Assembly: GCA_035651755.1 (NCBI GenBank)
Contig: DASRFA010000027.1
Coordinates: 186,001 to 250,000 of the forward strand
Direction of reading: 5' to 3'
DNA from: DASRFA01 sp035651755
GTDB lineage: Bacteria > Desulfobacterota > Binatia > UBA12015
Length of the DNA stretch: 64,000 nt
Position numbers and translations under genes: made by a program. Below, one piece after another: positions 41,542 to 51,221 of the stretch; position 1 is the stretch's first letter, and every line of letters starts with the position of its first letter. The notes under the pieces are model-generated. The model saw only the letters and a program-made list of their open reading frames with translations, searched no databases and was not told where the DNA came from.

Positions 41542-42519
41542 ATGGCGTCGCCCGACCCGTGGGCTCCGCTCGCCGAGATCCTCCTCGGTAAGGCGGCGCT
41601 CACGCCAGCGGAGGTCGCGCGCGAGGCCGGGCTCGGGCCGGAGGCGACCCGCCGGCTGTGGCGTGCGCTCGGCTTTCCACCGGTGGCGGATGACGAGCGG
41701 CTGTTCACGCGCGCCGACGTCGACGTTCTTCGCGCCGTCGGCGCGCTCGTCGCGATGCAGAGCGCCCATCCGGACGACGTCGTCCAGCTCACGCGGGTGA
41801 TCGGGCAGTCGTTGGCGCGCATCGCCGACGCGCAGGTCACGGCCACCGCCGACCGCATCGACGGCATGCGCGGCGACGCGCCCTTCGACGACGGCGCTCG
41901 CCAGGACGTCGTCCGACGCATCGAGCTGCTGCTGCCGAGCCTCGAGCGGTTCCTGAGCTATGTCTGGAGGCGACACCTGCTCGCTGCGGTGAGGCGCCGC
42001 GATGCGGCGCCGTCGGGTGGCGGACAAACGCTCGTCGTCGGCTTTGCCGACCTGGTCGGCTTCACGGGGCTCAGCCAGGCGATCGCGCCGGGCGAGCTGA
42101 CGCAGATCGTCGACCGTTTCGAGGCGCTCGCGTACGAGCACATCGTGGAGCGCGGCGGACGCGTCGCCAAGATGATCGGCGACGAGGTCATGTTCGCAGC
42201 GCACGATGCCGGCAGCGCGGCCGAGATCGCTCTCGCGCTCGCCGACGCGTACGCCCGGGAGAGCGATCTTCCCGGCGTGCGGGTGGCCCTCGCACGCGGA
42301 CCGACCCTTTCCTGGGAGGGCGACCTCTACGGCCCGACCGTGAACCTAGCGAGCCGGCTGGTGAACCTGGCGCGCGAGAACACGGTGCTCGTCTCGGAAG
42401 ACCTCGGCGGGGAGCTGCACGGCGACCCGCGCTTCGAGACGCGACACCTCCGGCCGGTGAGCTTGCGGGGCATCGGTCGGGCGCGGATGTGGGTGCTGCG
42501 GCGCGCGAGGCGGCGCTAG
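41542..42519 (+). CDS. Class III adenylate cyclase with N-terminal regulatory domain
   Basis: 325 residues. The N-terminal about 150 residues (LGKAALTPAEVAREAGLGPE, then a helical part) match the pH-responsive regulatory domain of Rv1264/Rv2212-like cyclases. The catalytic domain has metal Asp in VGFADLVGFTGLS and IGDEVMF. Substrate-specifying Lys (GRVAKMIGDE) and Asp (DLYGPTVN), and transition-state Asn/Arg (NLASRLVNLA), are all present, so it should make cAMP. Stand-alone. Confidence 0.9.
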   Translation: MASPDPWAPLAEILLGKAALTPAEVAREAGLGPEATRRLWRALGFPPVADDERLFTRADVDVLRAVGALVAMQSAHPDDVVQLTRVIGQSLARIADAQVTATADRIDGMRGDAPFDDGARQDVVRRIELLLPSLERFLSYVWRRHLLAAVRRRDAAPSGGGQTLVVGFADLVGFTGLSQAIAPGELTQIVDRFEALAYEHIVERGGRVAKMIGDEVMFAAHDAGSAAEIALALADAYARESDLPGVRVALARGPTLSWEGDLYGPTVNLASRLVNLARENTVLVSEDLGGELHGDPRFETRHLRPVSLRGIGRARMWVLRRARRR

Positions 42520-42538
42520 AGTCGCACCCCCGCGCGGT

Positions 42539-44221
42539 CTATTCGCGTGCGAGGCCGACGTCCCGCAGAGCGCGATAGGTCGTGTAGCCGCCGGAGAGGT
42601 TGGCGGCGTCGTAGCCGTGCTGGAGGAGGAAGCGCGCCGCGTAGTAGCCGCGCTGCCCGGCGGCGCAGTAGACGGCGAGCGGACGATCGCGCGGAAGCTC
42701 GGCGTGACGGCGGCGAAGCTGCGACAGCGGGACGTTGAGCGCGCCGGCGACGTGGCCGGCGGCGTACTCGTCGGGCTCGCGCACGTCCACGAGCAGAGCG
42801 CCGGCGAGGTCGTCCCAGCGCGCGAGCGGCATGAGGCCGTCGAGATGGTTGACGGCGATCATCCCGGCGAGGTTCACCGGGTCCTTCGCCGCGCCGAACT
42901 GCGGCGCGTAGCAGAGCTCGGCCTCGGCGAGATCGCGCACGTTCGCGCCCATCTGGATCGCCATCGCGATCACGTCGATGCGCTTCTCGACGCCCTCCAG
43001 GCCGACCGCCTGCGCGCCGAGAACGCGGCCGTCGGGGACGCCGAAGAGGAGCTTCAGCTGGATCGGCTGCGCGCCCGGGTAGTAGCCGGCGTGGTGGCCG
43101 GGATGCAGATGGACCTTCTGGAACGCCTCGACGCCCGCCCGCCGGAGGCCCTTCTCGCTCGCCCCGGTGCACGCGACCGTCAAGCCAAAGACACCGACCA
43201 CCGCCGTCGCCTGCACGCCGCGGAACGGGCGCCCGCGCCCGCAGATGGAATCCGCCGCGACGCGACCCTGGCGGTTTGCGGGTCCCGCCAGCGGGACGAT
43301 GGTCTCCTGACCGGTCAGCACGTCGCGGACCTCGACCGCGTCGCCGACCGCCCAGATGCGGGGATCGGCCGTCCGCATCTCGGCGTCGACCGCGATGCCG
43401 CCGCGCGGCCCCAGCGCCAGGCCCGCCGCCTGTGCGAGCGCGGTCTCGGGCCGTACGCCGATGGAGAGGATGACGAGATCCGCCGGCACGCGAGCGCCCG
43501 ACTCCGTGACCGCGACGACGTCGCCGCCAGCGCCGGCGTCGAAGCGCGCGAGACCGTCGCCGAGGTGGAGCACGACGCCGCGCTCGCGGAGGTGCGCCGC
43601 GACCGCGTGTGCCATCTCCGGGTCGAGCGGCGGCATGACCTGCGGCAGCTTCTCGAGGACCGCCGTCTCGAGCCCCCGGTGCGCGAGGTTCTCGGCCATC
43701 TCGAGCCCGATGAACCCGCCGCCGACGACGAGCGCACGGCGCGGGATGCGCTCCTCGATCCAGCGCCGGATGCGGACGCTGTCCGGGATCGTCCGCACCG
43801 CGAAGATGCCCGGGAGGTCGATACCCGGAAGCGGCGGGCGGATCGGCATCGCGCCCGGGGAGAGGACGAGGGCGTCGTAGGGCTCGTCGCGTTCGCCGGC
43901 GTCCGCCGACATCCCGGCCTCCGCGATCTCGAGGTCGCGCACCCGGATCGTCCGCCGCGCGCGGTCGATCGCGACGACCTCGTGGCGCGTCCGGACGTCG
44001 ATGTCGAAGCGCTCGCGAAAGAGCTCGCGCGACGCGACCAGCAGCTTCCGCTCGTCGGCGATCACGTTGCCGACGAAGTACGGAAGCCCGCAGTTCGCGA
44101 AGGAGGCGTGCGGCCCGCGATCGAAGAGGACGATCTCGGCGCTCTCGTCGAGGCGGCGGAGCCGCGCGGCACACGAGGCGCCGCCCGCGACGCCGCCGAC
44201 GATGAGGACACGTTTCCGCAT
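42539..44221 (-). CDS. CoA-disulfide/persulfide reductase with C-terminal rhodanese domain
   Basis: 560 residues. FAD/NAD fold (VLIVGGVAGGASCAARLRR), redox-active Cys44 in FANCGLPYF, a second dinucleotide fold RALVVGGGFIGLEMAENL and the dimer domain (QIQLKLLFGV-like). The C-terminal rhodanese domain has LLVDVREPDEYAAGH and catalytic Cys in YCAAGQRG. Such CoADR-RHD enzymes reduce CoA disulfide, CoA persulfide or polysulfide. Downstream of the RND pump on the same strand with a 251-base gap. Suggests sulfane-sulfur metabolism in this operon. Confidence 0.92.
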   Translation of the reverse strand: MRKRVLIVGGVAGGASCAARLRRLDESAEIVLFDRGPHASFANCGLPYFVGNVIADERKLLVASRELFRERFDIDVRTRHEVVAIDRARRTIRVRDLEIAEAGMSADAGERDEPYDALVLSPGAMPIRPPLPGIDLPGIFAVRTIPDSVRIRRWIEERIPRRALVVGGGFIGLEMAENLAHRGLETAVLEKLPQVMPPLDPEMAHAVAAHLRERGVVLHLGDGLARFDAGAGGDVVAVTESGARVPADLVILSIGVRPETALAQAAGLALGPRGGIAVDAEMRTADPRIWAVGDAVEVRDVLTGQETIVPLAGPANRQGRVAADSICGRGRPFRGVQATAVVGVFGLTVACTGASEKGLRRAGVEAFQKVHLHPGHHAGYYPGAQPIQLKLLFGVPDGRVLGAQAVGLEGVEKRIDVIAMAIQMGANVRDLAEAELCYAPQFGAAKDPVNLAGMIAVNHLDGLMPLARWDDLAGALLVDVREPDEYAAGHVAGALNVPLSQLRRRHAELPRDRPLAVYCAAGQRGYYAARFLLQHGYDAANLSGGYTTYRALRDVGLARE

Positions 44222-44472
44222 GGCGAACCTCCAATGGCGGTCGCGATGCAGGAGCCGTGCCGTCTTCTGGGGCCACGTTCTCTGGCGGGCGCGGAGGCGG
44301 CCGTTTCGGGGATTCCCGGGATCGCGAAATGGTGCGCCGGACGTCTCTCACTCTCGGAACGTCGTCTCACGGTCGATTGGTGGAACGGAAACGACTCGCC
44401 GAGGACGTCGGCGGACCAGCGCCCGTCCGCGGCGGACCTCATGCAAGAGAGAAAGCCGAGCGGCCCGGACGT
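44222..44472. other. Intergenic region between RND pump and CoA-disulfide reductase
   Basis: No gene is recognised. It may hold an own promoter for the reductase or simply an operon spacer. No clear terminator hairpin with T-run is seen. Confidence 0.35.
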
Positions 44473-47400
44473 TCACGAGATGGCCTGGCACGCGTCCGTC
44501 TTCGAATCGCGGACGTCCGGCGCGTCCCCGCGCGCCGCGAGCGCGCGGTACGCGACCGGCACGACGACGAGCGTGAAGGCCGTCGACGCGACGAGTCCGA
44601 AGATGAGGCTCCAGGCGAGCCCCGAGAAGATCGGGTCGAGCGTGATGGGCCACGCTCCGAGCATCGCCGCTCCGGCCGTCAGGAGGATCGGCCGCAGCCG
44701 ATGGACGCCGCTGTCGACGATCGCTTCATCGAGCGCGACGCCTTCGCGCTGACGGTGGCGAATGAAGTCGATCAGGATGATCGAGTTCCGCACCACGATC
44801 CCCGCAAGCGCGATCATCCCGATCATCGCGGTCGCCGTGAACCAGACCGGATCGGGGAAGTCTCCCACCGTGTCGCCGGCCACGAGGTTCAGAAGCCAGA
44901 AGCCCGGAGCGATGCCGATCGCACCCAGCGGGATCGCGAGCATGATGATCAACGGCATGCTGAAGGAATGCGTCTCGACGACCAGCAGGACGTAGATGCC
45001 GATCAGCGCCGCACCGAACGCGAGCCCGAGATCGCGGAACACGTCGACCGTGACCTTCCATTCCCCTTCTCCGGCCCAGTTCGCCGAGAAGCCGGAAGGA
45101 AGCGCCTCTGCCTGCTTGCGCTCCATGGCGAGCACCGCCTCGACGGGCGGCCGGCCGGCCACGTCGCCGACCACGTAGGCCACGCGCTGGAGATCTTTGT
45201 GGTGGACGGGCTGATCGTAGGTGCGCTCGTCGAAGCGCCCCAGCTCCGCGAGCGGAACGAGGCCGCCCCCCGCGCCCTTCACCTGGAGCCGGGACAGCTC
45301 CGCCGCCCCGCTGCGCTGCGAGCGGCTGAGCCGCACGTCGAGGCGGAGGGGATTCCGTTCGCCCGGCTCGTGGACGGTTGCGGCCTCGCTCCCGGCGAGC
45401 GCCAGCCGCAGGGTCTGAACGACGTCGCTCGTGCGGACGCCGTGCAGCGCGGCCTTCTCCTTGTCCAGCACGAAGTCGAGCCGGCGGTGGTCGGCTTCCG
45501 CGAGGTCGCGGACGTCGACGACGCGCGGCTCGCCGGCGAGCGCCGACTCGAGACGGCGCGCGCTCTCGATGATCTGCCGGTACGACGCGCTCGCCGGACC
45601 GCTCACCTCGGCCACCAGCGTCTGCAGGACCGGGGGGCCGGGAGGCACCTCGACGATCGCGAGCTTCGCCTGGTGCCGAGCGGCGATCGCTTCCAGGTCG
45701 CGTCGCACCCGCAACCCGATGGCGTGGCTCTGCTGCGCGCGGCGGTCCTTCGCGACGAGGTTCACGCGGACGTCGGCGAGGTTCGCGGCATGGCGGTAGC
45801 CGTATCTCCGGACGAGGCCGTTGAAGTCGATGGGGCTTGCGGTTCCGACGTAGGCGGTGAGATTGGTCGCCTCGGGGACGGTCGCGAAGTAGCGCTCCAC
45901 CTCGTTCACCGCGGCGTTGGTGGCCTCGAGCGTCGCTCCCTCGGGAAGGTCGAGCACCACCTGCAGCTCGCTCTTGTTGTCGTACGGCAGCATCTTCAGC
46001 GGAATCGCGCCCGTCGCGAACAGGGCGACCGCGACGGCGAGCAGCGCCAGGATGGTCGCGAGCATCCCCCAGCGTGCGGCGCGCCGCCGGAGGAACCACC
46101 CGAGGAACCGGCGATAGGCGCGGAGGAACCGGCCTTCCGCGGGCTCGCGGCCTTCCGGGCTCGCATGGCCGTACTCCGACTTGAGCATGCGGTAGGCCAT
46201 CCACGGGGTCACCGTGAAGGCGACGACGAGGCTCATCGCCATCGCGACCGGAACGTTCAGCGCCATCGGCCGCATGTACGGCCCCATCATTCCGGTGATG
46301 AAGAACATCGGGAGGAACGAGATGATGACCGCGAGCGTCGCGACGATGACGGGGGGGCGCACCTCGTTCACCGCCACCAGGACGGAGTCGAGGGGCGACC
46401 GCTTTCGCGAGGCGAAATGGCGGTGGATGTTCTCGACGTCGACGATCGGGTCGTCGCACACGAGGCCCAGGACGAGCACCAGCGCGAACAGGGTCACTCG
46501 GTTGATCGTGTAGCCCGCCAGCAAGTTGATGATGAGCGTCAAAGCAAAGGTGATCGGCACCGCGGCTGCGACGATCACGCCCTCGCGCCAGCCGAGCGCG
46601 AGGGCGACCAGCGCGGTCACGGTGACGATCGCGAGGCCGAGCTCGCGCAGGAGCTCGTTGACCTTCTCGTTGGCGGTCTCCCCGTAGTTGCGGGTGACGA
46701 GCAGGTTGACGTCGGATGGGAGGATCTCCGCCTCGAGCGCGCGGGCGCGCTCGACCAGGTCCTCGGCGACCCCGACCGCATTCGTGCCGCGCTTCTTGGC
46801 GAAGGCGAGCGTCACCGCCGAGAACGGCGTCCCGACCGGTACGCCGTCCGGGGCTCCGGCCGGTCCGAACGTGAGGCGCACGTAGTCCGTCGCTTCCCGC
46901 GGGCCGTCGATCACCGTCGCCACGTCGCGCAGGTGGATCGGGCGGTCGCCCGATGCGCCGACGACGAGCTGCTCGGCCGCGCGGCGATCCCCCACGAACG
47001 GGCCGGCGAGGACTGGGACCCGACGGTCGGCCCGGTCGAAGGAGCCGGCGCTCAGGGACGCGTCGGCCGATTCGACGGCGCCCGCCACCTCGAGCGGCGA
47101 AAGGCCGTGGCCCGCGAGCGCCTCGGGGTCGAGCTCGGCTCGTACCTCCCGCGGCTGCCCCCCGACGACGTCCGTCCGCGACAGGTCCGGCGTGGGGGCG
47201 AGCCGGGCTGCGAGCTCCTCCGCCACCCGCCGCAGAGCCGCGTCGTCCGCCGTGGGCGACCACAGCGTGAGCGACACGATCGGCACGTCGTCGATGTCGA
47301 CGGGCCGCACCACCCAGCCGCTCACGCCGCGCGGGACCTCGTCGCGATGGCCGTCGATCTGGCTCTGCACGCGCACGAGCGCGCGCTCCCGATCTTCGCC

Positions 47401-47727
47401 GACGAAGAACCGGACCATCACGAGAGCGCCGTCCTGCCGCGAGATCGAGTAGACGTGCTCGACGCCCTCGACCTGCCAGAGCAGCTTCTCGAGCGGGGTC
47501 GCGACGAGCTGCTCGACCTCCTCCGCGCTCGCGCCGGGGAAGGACACGAACACGTCTGCCATCGGCACGACGATCTGCGGATCTTCCTCGCGCGGCGTGG
47601 CCAGGATGGCGACCGCGCCCACGACGGCCGCGATGATCAGCAGCACGGGCGACAGCGGTCCCGTCACGAACACCCGGACGACGCGCTGGACCAGACCCTC
47701 GCGCGGCGCGTTCGCGTCGCTCGTCAT
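44473..47727 (-). CDS. RND efflux permease (AcrB-like)
   Basis: 1084 residues. Twelve helices with two large periplasmic domains. LLAGYTINRVTLFALVLVLG and LVCDDPIVDVENIHRHF form the helix-4 proton-relay motif with Asp pair; AGIVVRNSIILIDFIRHR is the mirrored helix-10 segment. Proton-driven export from periplasm or inner membrane. The ATG overlaps the adaptor stop by four bases. Substrate unknown; metals or hydrophobic compounds possible. Confidence 0.93.
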   Translation of the reverse strand: MTSDANAPREGLVQRVVRVFVTGPLSPVLLIIAAVVGAVAILATPREEDPQIVVPMADVFVSFPGASAEEVEQLVATPLEKLLWQVEGVEHVYSISRQDGALVMVRFFVGEDRERALVRVQSQIDGHRDEVPRGVSGWVVRPVDIDDVPIVSLTLWSPTADDAALRRVAEELAARLAPTPDLSRTDVVGGQPREVRAELDPEALAGHGLSPLEVAGAVESADASLSAGSFDRADRRVPVLAGPFVGDRRAAEQLVVGASGDRPIHLRDVATVIDGPREATDYVRLTFGPAGAPDGVPVGTPFSAVTLAFAKKRGTNAVGVAEDLVERARALEAEILPSDVNLLVTRNYGETANEKVNELLRELGLAIVTVTALVALALGWREGVIVAAAVPITFALTLIINLLAGYTINRVTLFALVLVLGLVCDDPIVDVENIHRHFASRKRSPLDSVLVAVNEVRPPVIVATLAVIISFLPMFFITGMMGPYMRPMALNVPVAMAMSLVVAFTVTPWMAYRMLKSEYGHASPEGREPAEGRFLRAYRRFLGWFLRRRAARWGMLATILALLAVAVALFATGAIPLKMLPYDNKSELQVVLDLPEGATLEATNAAVNEVERYFATVPEATNLTAYVGTASPIDFNGLVRRYGYRHAANLADVRVNLVAKDRRAQQSHAIGLRVRRDLEAIAARHQAKLAIVEVPPGPPVLQTLVAEVSGPASASYRQIIESARRLESALAGEPRVVDVRDLAEADHRRLDFVLDKEKAALHGVRTSDVVQTLRLALAGSEAATVHEPGERNPLRLDVRLSRSQRSGAAELSRLQVKGAGGGLVPLAELGRFDERTYDQPVHHKDLQRVAYVVGDVAGRPPVEAVLAMERKQAEALPSGFSANWAGEGEWKVTVDVFRDLGLAFGAALIGIYVLLVVETHSFSMPLIIMLAIPLGAIGIAPGFWLLNLVAGDTVGDFPDPVWFTATAMIGMIALAGIVVRNSIILIDFIRHRQREGVALDEAIVDSGVHRLRPILLTAGAAMLGAWPITLDPIFSGLAWSLIFGLVASTAFTLVVVPVAYRALAARGDAPDVRDSKTDACQAIS

Positions 47728-48707
47728 GGCGGCGGCAATCCGATCGTCTCGCCCCCCGACAGGCCGGAGAGCACCTCGACGGCGCCGTCGGGAAGGTCGA
47801 CCCCGGTCGTGATCAGCCGTCGCTGCCAGACTCCGCCGTTCCGCACCAGCACGGTCTCGAGCTGACCGATGCGCTGGACGGCCTCGGCCGGGACGCGAAC
47901 GACCTCGCGCTCGCCGACCGGAAGCCGAAGGCGGCCGAACATCCCCGGGTACACTCCGGGCGCCGGCATGAGATCGACGCGCACCTCGAAGGTCCGGCTT
48001 CGCGGATCGGCCGAGGGCAGGATCTCCGCCACCGTGCCGTGCAGCAGCGTCCTCGCCGCGGGGACCGCGACCTCGAGCGTCTCTCCCGGCACGATGCGGG
48101 CGATGAGGCTTTCCCGGATCTGGGCTTCGAGGCGCAGGGCGCCCGGGTCCAGCACCACGAGCAGCGGCCGGCCCGGTACGGCGAGATCGCCCGGCTCGAC
48201 GCGCCGCTCGGCGACGAGCCCGTCGATCGGGGCGAGGATGCGGGTGTGCTCCATCGCCGCGCGAGCCTGGGCGTACTCGGCTTCGGCGGCTTCCATCTGC
48301 TCGGCGGTCGCTGCTTGACGGGCGAGGAAGCCCTTCACGCGGTCGTGCTGGGCCCGCGCGCGGTTGTAGCGAGCGAGGAAATCGCTGTCGTCGAGGACCA
48401 CGAGCGGGCTCCCGGCCGTCACGCGATCGCCGACCTTGGCGTCGACCTCCATCACCCGCGCCGTCACCTGTGCCGCGACGGCCACCTCTCGCACGGAGCG
48501 GACGGTGCCGACCGCCTCCTCCACGAGCGCGACCGGGCCGCGCACGGCGGTCGCCGTCCGCGCCGGGGGCGCGAGGCCGGACGGCTCGGGTGCGCGTCCG
48601 GGCAGCACGCGATCGCGATCGAAGGCTCCGGTCGCGTAGAGCAGGGCGCCTGCCGTCAGGGCTGCGAGCGCCGCCCACTGGAGCGTGCGTCGAAGTGACG
48701 GCATCAT
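47724..48707 (-). CDS. RND periplasmic adaptor (membrane-fusion protein)
   Basis: 327 residues. N-terminal membrane anchor, then the lipoyl half-motifs (VAAQVTARVMEVDAKVGDRVTAG and ILAPIDGLVAERRVEPGD), a coiled-coil hairpin between them, and beta-barrel domain. Links the RND permease to the outer-membrane channel encoded upstream. Both junctions overlap as ATGA, indicating coupled translation. Confidence 0.9.
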   Translation of the reverse strand: MMPSLRRTLQWAALAALTAGALLYATGAFDRDRVLPGRAPEPSGLAPPARTATAVRGPVALVEEAVGTVRSVREVAVAAQVTARVMEVDAKVGDRVTAGSPLVVLDDSDFLARYNRARAQHDRVKGFLARQAATAEQMEAAEAEYAQARAAMEHTRILAPIDGLVAERRVEPGDLAVPGRPLLVVLDPGALRLEAQIRESLIARIVPGETLEVAVPAARTLLHGTVAEILPSADPRSRTFEVRVDLMPAPGVYPGMFGRLRLPVGEREVVRVPAEAVQRIGQLETVLVRNGGVWQRRLITTGVDLPDGAVEVLSGLSGGETIGLPPP

Positions 48708-50122
48708 CCCTCCGCGCTCTCGCTCGCGACCGACCCGAGCAAGCTTCCGATCGCGCGCTGCGCCTCGACCGTCGCACGGTCGACGTCGAGCGCCGCCTGG
48801 ATCCGCGTGGTGCGCGCCCGTGCCTGGGCGCCCTCCGCCTCGAGGTACCGCGTCACGGTCGCGCCGCCGCCGCGGTACTGCACGGCGACGAGCCGAAGCG
48901 ACTCCTCCGCCGAGCCGACCGCCTGGCCCGCCACCTGCAGGCGTGCGCGCGCCTCGCCGAGGTGGAGGTACGCGACCTCCACTTCGTGTGCGATCGCGAG
49001 AAGCGACTTGCGGTCGGCCTCGGTCAGCTCGTCCACGACCGCGCTCGCGCGCTCGATCGCGGCGGCGCGCGTTCCGCCGTCGAAGAGATCGACCGACAGC
49101 GCGACGGCGACCGTGTAGTTCGGGTCCTTCTGGCTGTAGTGAAAGAGGTTCGGGTTGTCGGCGTAGAACCGGCTCAAGAGGTCGAGGCGCGGCAGATAGG
49201 CGCGATTCGCGGCGGCGAGATCGAGGCGAGCGCGCTCGACGGTACGTCGGGTGATCGCGGCCTCGGGCCGCAGGCGATAGGCCTCCGCGAGCGCCTCGGC
49301 CGGCGTCTCCGGCAACGCGGCGGCGGCGTAGGTCGACTCGGCGAGCCGGATCGGCGCATCGGGCGGCAGCGCCAGCAGCTCGCGGAGCGCGGCGCGGGCG
49401 AGGCGCCCGACCGTATCGCTGCGAAAGCGTTGCTCGCGGGCCTCGGCCAGGCGGACCTCGAGCGAGAGGAGGTCCGATCGCAGCGCGCCGCCGCCCTCGA
49501 CCTTCACGCGGCTTTCCTCGACCTGTGCTTCGACCGTTCGCACGCTGGCGTCATCGGCGGCGACGAGCTCGTCGGCCGCGCGTACACCGAGGAAGGCGTC
49601 GACGACGCCCATCACGAGCGCGTTGACGGTGGCCTCCCGTGCGAGCGCGGCACTCTGCACGCTGGTGTCCGCGCTCCAGCGGGCGAGCACGTCGCGTCCG
49701 CCGTTCCACAGGTTCCACTGCAGGCCGACCCCGCCCTCGACGTTGTTGAAGGTCCCGGGATCGTTGAAGTCCACCTGCGGGGGTAGCCTGCGCGCGTCGA
49801 TTCGCTTGAAGAGGAAGGCCGAGGGCGCGTCGCCGTGGAGGTAGCTCACCTCGGCCGCGACGCGCGGCAGGAATGCGCCCGTCGTTCCGTCGAGCATCGC
49901 CCGTGCCTGCGCGATCCGGTCGGCTGCGGCGCGCACGTCGGGATTGCGCGCGATGGCGAGGTGCACGGCGTCGGTCACCGCGAGCGGCTCGCCGGACGGT
50001 GAGGGCTCGGCGACCGAGCGCGCCTGGACGAGTGCCGCGGGGGCTGGTGGCGGCACGAAGGCGCTCCGCTGCATGCAGCCCGCGACCGCGGCCGCACAGG
50101 CGATGCCGAGGGATCGCTTCAC
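48704..50122 (-). CDS. Outer-membrane efflux channel (TolC family)
   Basis: 472 residues from GTG 50122. Lipobox-like AVAGC near residue 16, then the two TolC-type repeats, with TDAVHLAIARNPDVRAAAD at the start, a FLPRVAAEVSYLHG segment and GLQWNLWNGGRDVLA, repeated as VALSVDLFDGG. Forms the outer duct of the tripartite pump. The start codon overlaps the DUF2892 stop. Completes a pump operon of DUF2892, OMF, MFP and RND. Confidence 0.88.
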   Translation of the reverse strand: MKRSLGIACAAAVAGCMQRSAFVPPPAPAALVQARSVAEPSPSGEPLAVTDAVHLAIARNPDVRAAADRIAQARAMLDGTTGAFLPRVAAEVSYLHGDAPSAFLFKRIDARRLPPQVDFNDPGTFNNVEGGVGLQWNLWNGGRDVLARWSADTSVQSAALAREATVNALVMGVVDAFLGVRAADELVAADDASVRTVEAQVEESRVKVEGGGALRSDLLSLEVRLAEAREQRFRSDTVGRLARAALRELLALPPDAPIRLAESTYAAAALPETPAEALAEAYRLRPEAAITRRTVERARLDLAAANRAYLPRLDLLSRFYADNPNLFHYSQKDPNYTVAVALSVDLFDGGTRAAAIERASAVVDELTEADRKSLLAIAHEVEVAYLHLGEARARLQVAGQAVGSAEESLRLVAVQYRGGGATVTRYLEAEGAQARARTTRIQAALDVDRATVEAQRAIGSLLGSVASESAEG

Positions 50123-50376
50123 CGCGCCTGGGGCTGCCGAAGAGGCTTCGAGTCCTCCCCGGGGGTCGCTTCCACGATGCCGCACCAGCGCAGGATGTCC
50201 TCCATCAGACACCACCGCGTGAACCCCGACTGGAGGAGGTTCGCGCCCACGAACGCCGTGAACCACAGCCAGGTGGGACCCGAGAAGAGCTCGACGCCGT
50301 CGTACCGCCACGCGAGCCCGAGCGAGAGGAGGATGAAGGTCCCAGCGATGATTCGAATGAGCCGCTCCGTTGACAT
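50119..50376 (-). CDS. DUF2892 (YgaP-like) inner-membrane protein
   Basis: 85 residues with two hydrophobic helices (LIRIIAGTFILLSLGLAW and WLWFTAFVGANLLQSGF) and the DUF2892 C-terminus RWCLMEDILRWCG. The membrane half of YgaP-like rhodaneses carries this domain. First gene of the pump operon; GGAGGG sits four bases before the ATG. The large inverted repeat is about 22 bases upstream. DUF2892 genes are common in ArsR-type (BigR-like) sulfide-response operons. Confidence 0.82.
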   Translation of the reverse strand: MSTERLIRIIAGTFILLSLGLAWRYDGVELFSGPTWLWFTAFVGANLLQSGFTRWCLMEDILRWCGIVEATPGEDSKPLRQPQAR

Positions 50377-50398
50377 CCGACCCTCCAAGTGCCAAAAT

Positions 50399-50430
50399 AT
50401 GCACATATGCGGACTAACGCATATGTGCAT
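50399..50430. promoter_or_regulatory. ArsR-type operator, 13-bp perfect inverted repeat
   Basis: ATGCACATATGCG (50399-50411) and its exact complement (50418-50430) flank a 6-base loop. The AT-rich ATATG core stands out in GC-rich DNA and resembles ArsR/SmtB or BigR operators. Lies 22 bases from the DUF2892 start and 122 bases from the ArsR start, serving both divergent units. On the minus strand a TTGCAA -35-like hexamer ends about 17 bases before the repeat. Confidence 0.88.
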
Positions 50431-50552
50431 CTCCGATCTCATTTTGCAAGAGGCGAGCAGCGGGAAGGGCACGCCATCCGCACCGAATCTCGGGCGATGA
50501 CGTCGTCGACGCGCGCGCGACCCAGCTGAGACCCTCGCCCACAGGACATCTC

Positions 50553-50978
50553 GTGCAGCCCCGGAAGAGGCCGAACGTCTCGAAAGAACGCCGGGAGAAC
50601 CGCAACGCTTCAGCCGGCGCGACACACTTCGGCCCGGAATTCGACGCCGAAGGGCTGGCGCTCGTCGCCGCGCGCTTCCGCGCCCTCGCGGATCCCTCGC
50701 GACTGCGCATCCTGAGCCATCTCTTGACGAGGGAGATGTCCGTGCAGCAGCTCGTCGACGCGACCGGTCTCACCCAGACGGCGACGTCGCGACAGCTCGC
50801 GGTGCTGCGCGCGGAGCGCGTCGTCGAGCGCCGGGTCGACGGCAGGAACGCCTTCTACCGCGTCGTCGACTCGACGATCGCCGATCTCTGCCGGGTGGTC
50901 TGCGGGAGCCTCCAGCGGCGCTTGACGAACGACCTGCGTCTCGTGACGCGACCCGGGTCGCGCCGTGTCCCTTCCTGA
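50553..50978 (+). CDS. ArsR/SmtB-family regulator
   Basis: 141 residues from GTG 50553. Winged-helix core ADPSRLRILSHLLTREMSVQQ with recognition helix TATSRQLAVLR and the wing VERRVDGRNAFYRVV. Two cysteines near the C-terminus (DLCRVVCG) could sense thiol or metal signals. The SqrR/BigR pair with a second cysteine in the N-terminal region is not seen. Divergent from the DUF2892/pump operon across a 13-bp inverted repeat, its likely target. Confidence 0.9.
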   Translation: MQPRKRPNVSKERRENRNASAGATHFGPEFDAEGLALVAARFRALADPSRLRILSHLLTREMSVQQLVDATGLTQTATSRQLAVLRAERVVERRVDGRNAFYRVVDSTIADLCRVVCGSLQRRLTNDLRLVTRPGSRRVPS

Positions 50979-51221
50979 TCGACGACCGTTCCTGGATGCG
51001 CGTTTGACGGGCCTTCTGGTCGCGGACAGAATCGGAGGCGTGATCGGGATCGTCGGTGGCCTGCCGCCCGCCGAGACCCGGAGACACCGTCTCAGCGTCG
51101 GCCCGACTCGGCAGGCTCCCGGTGATCGGCCTCGACCGGGGCGCTCACCGCGCGGTGGCGCGTCCGGCGAGGGCCGAGCTCGATCACCCGCTTCGCCGCG
51201 CTACGGCGTTGGAGAATCGTC

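Noticed and set aside
44257..47865. 1202-codon plus frame opposite the RND pump
   Set aside because: Charged low-complexity product; the minus strand encodes a complete RND permease.
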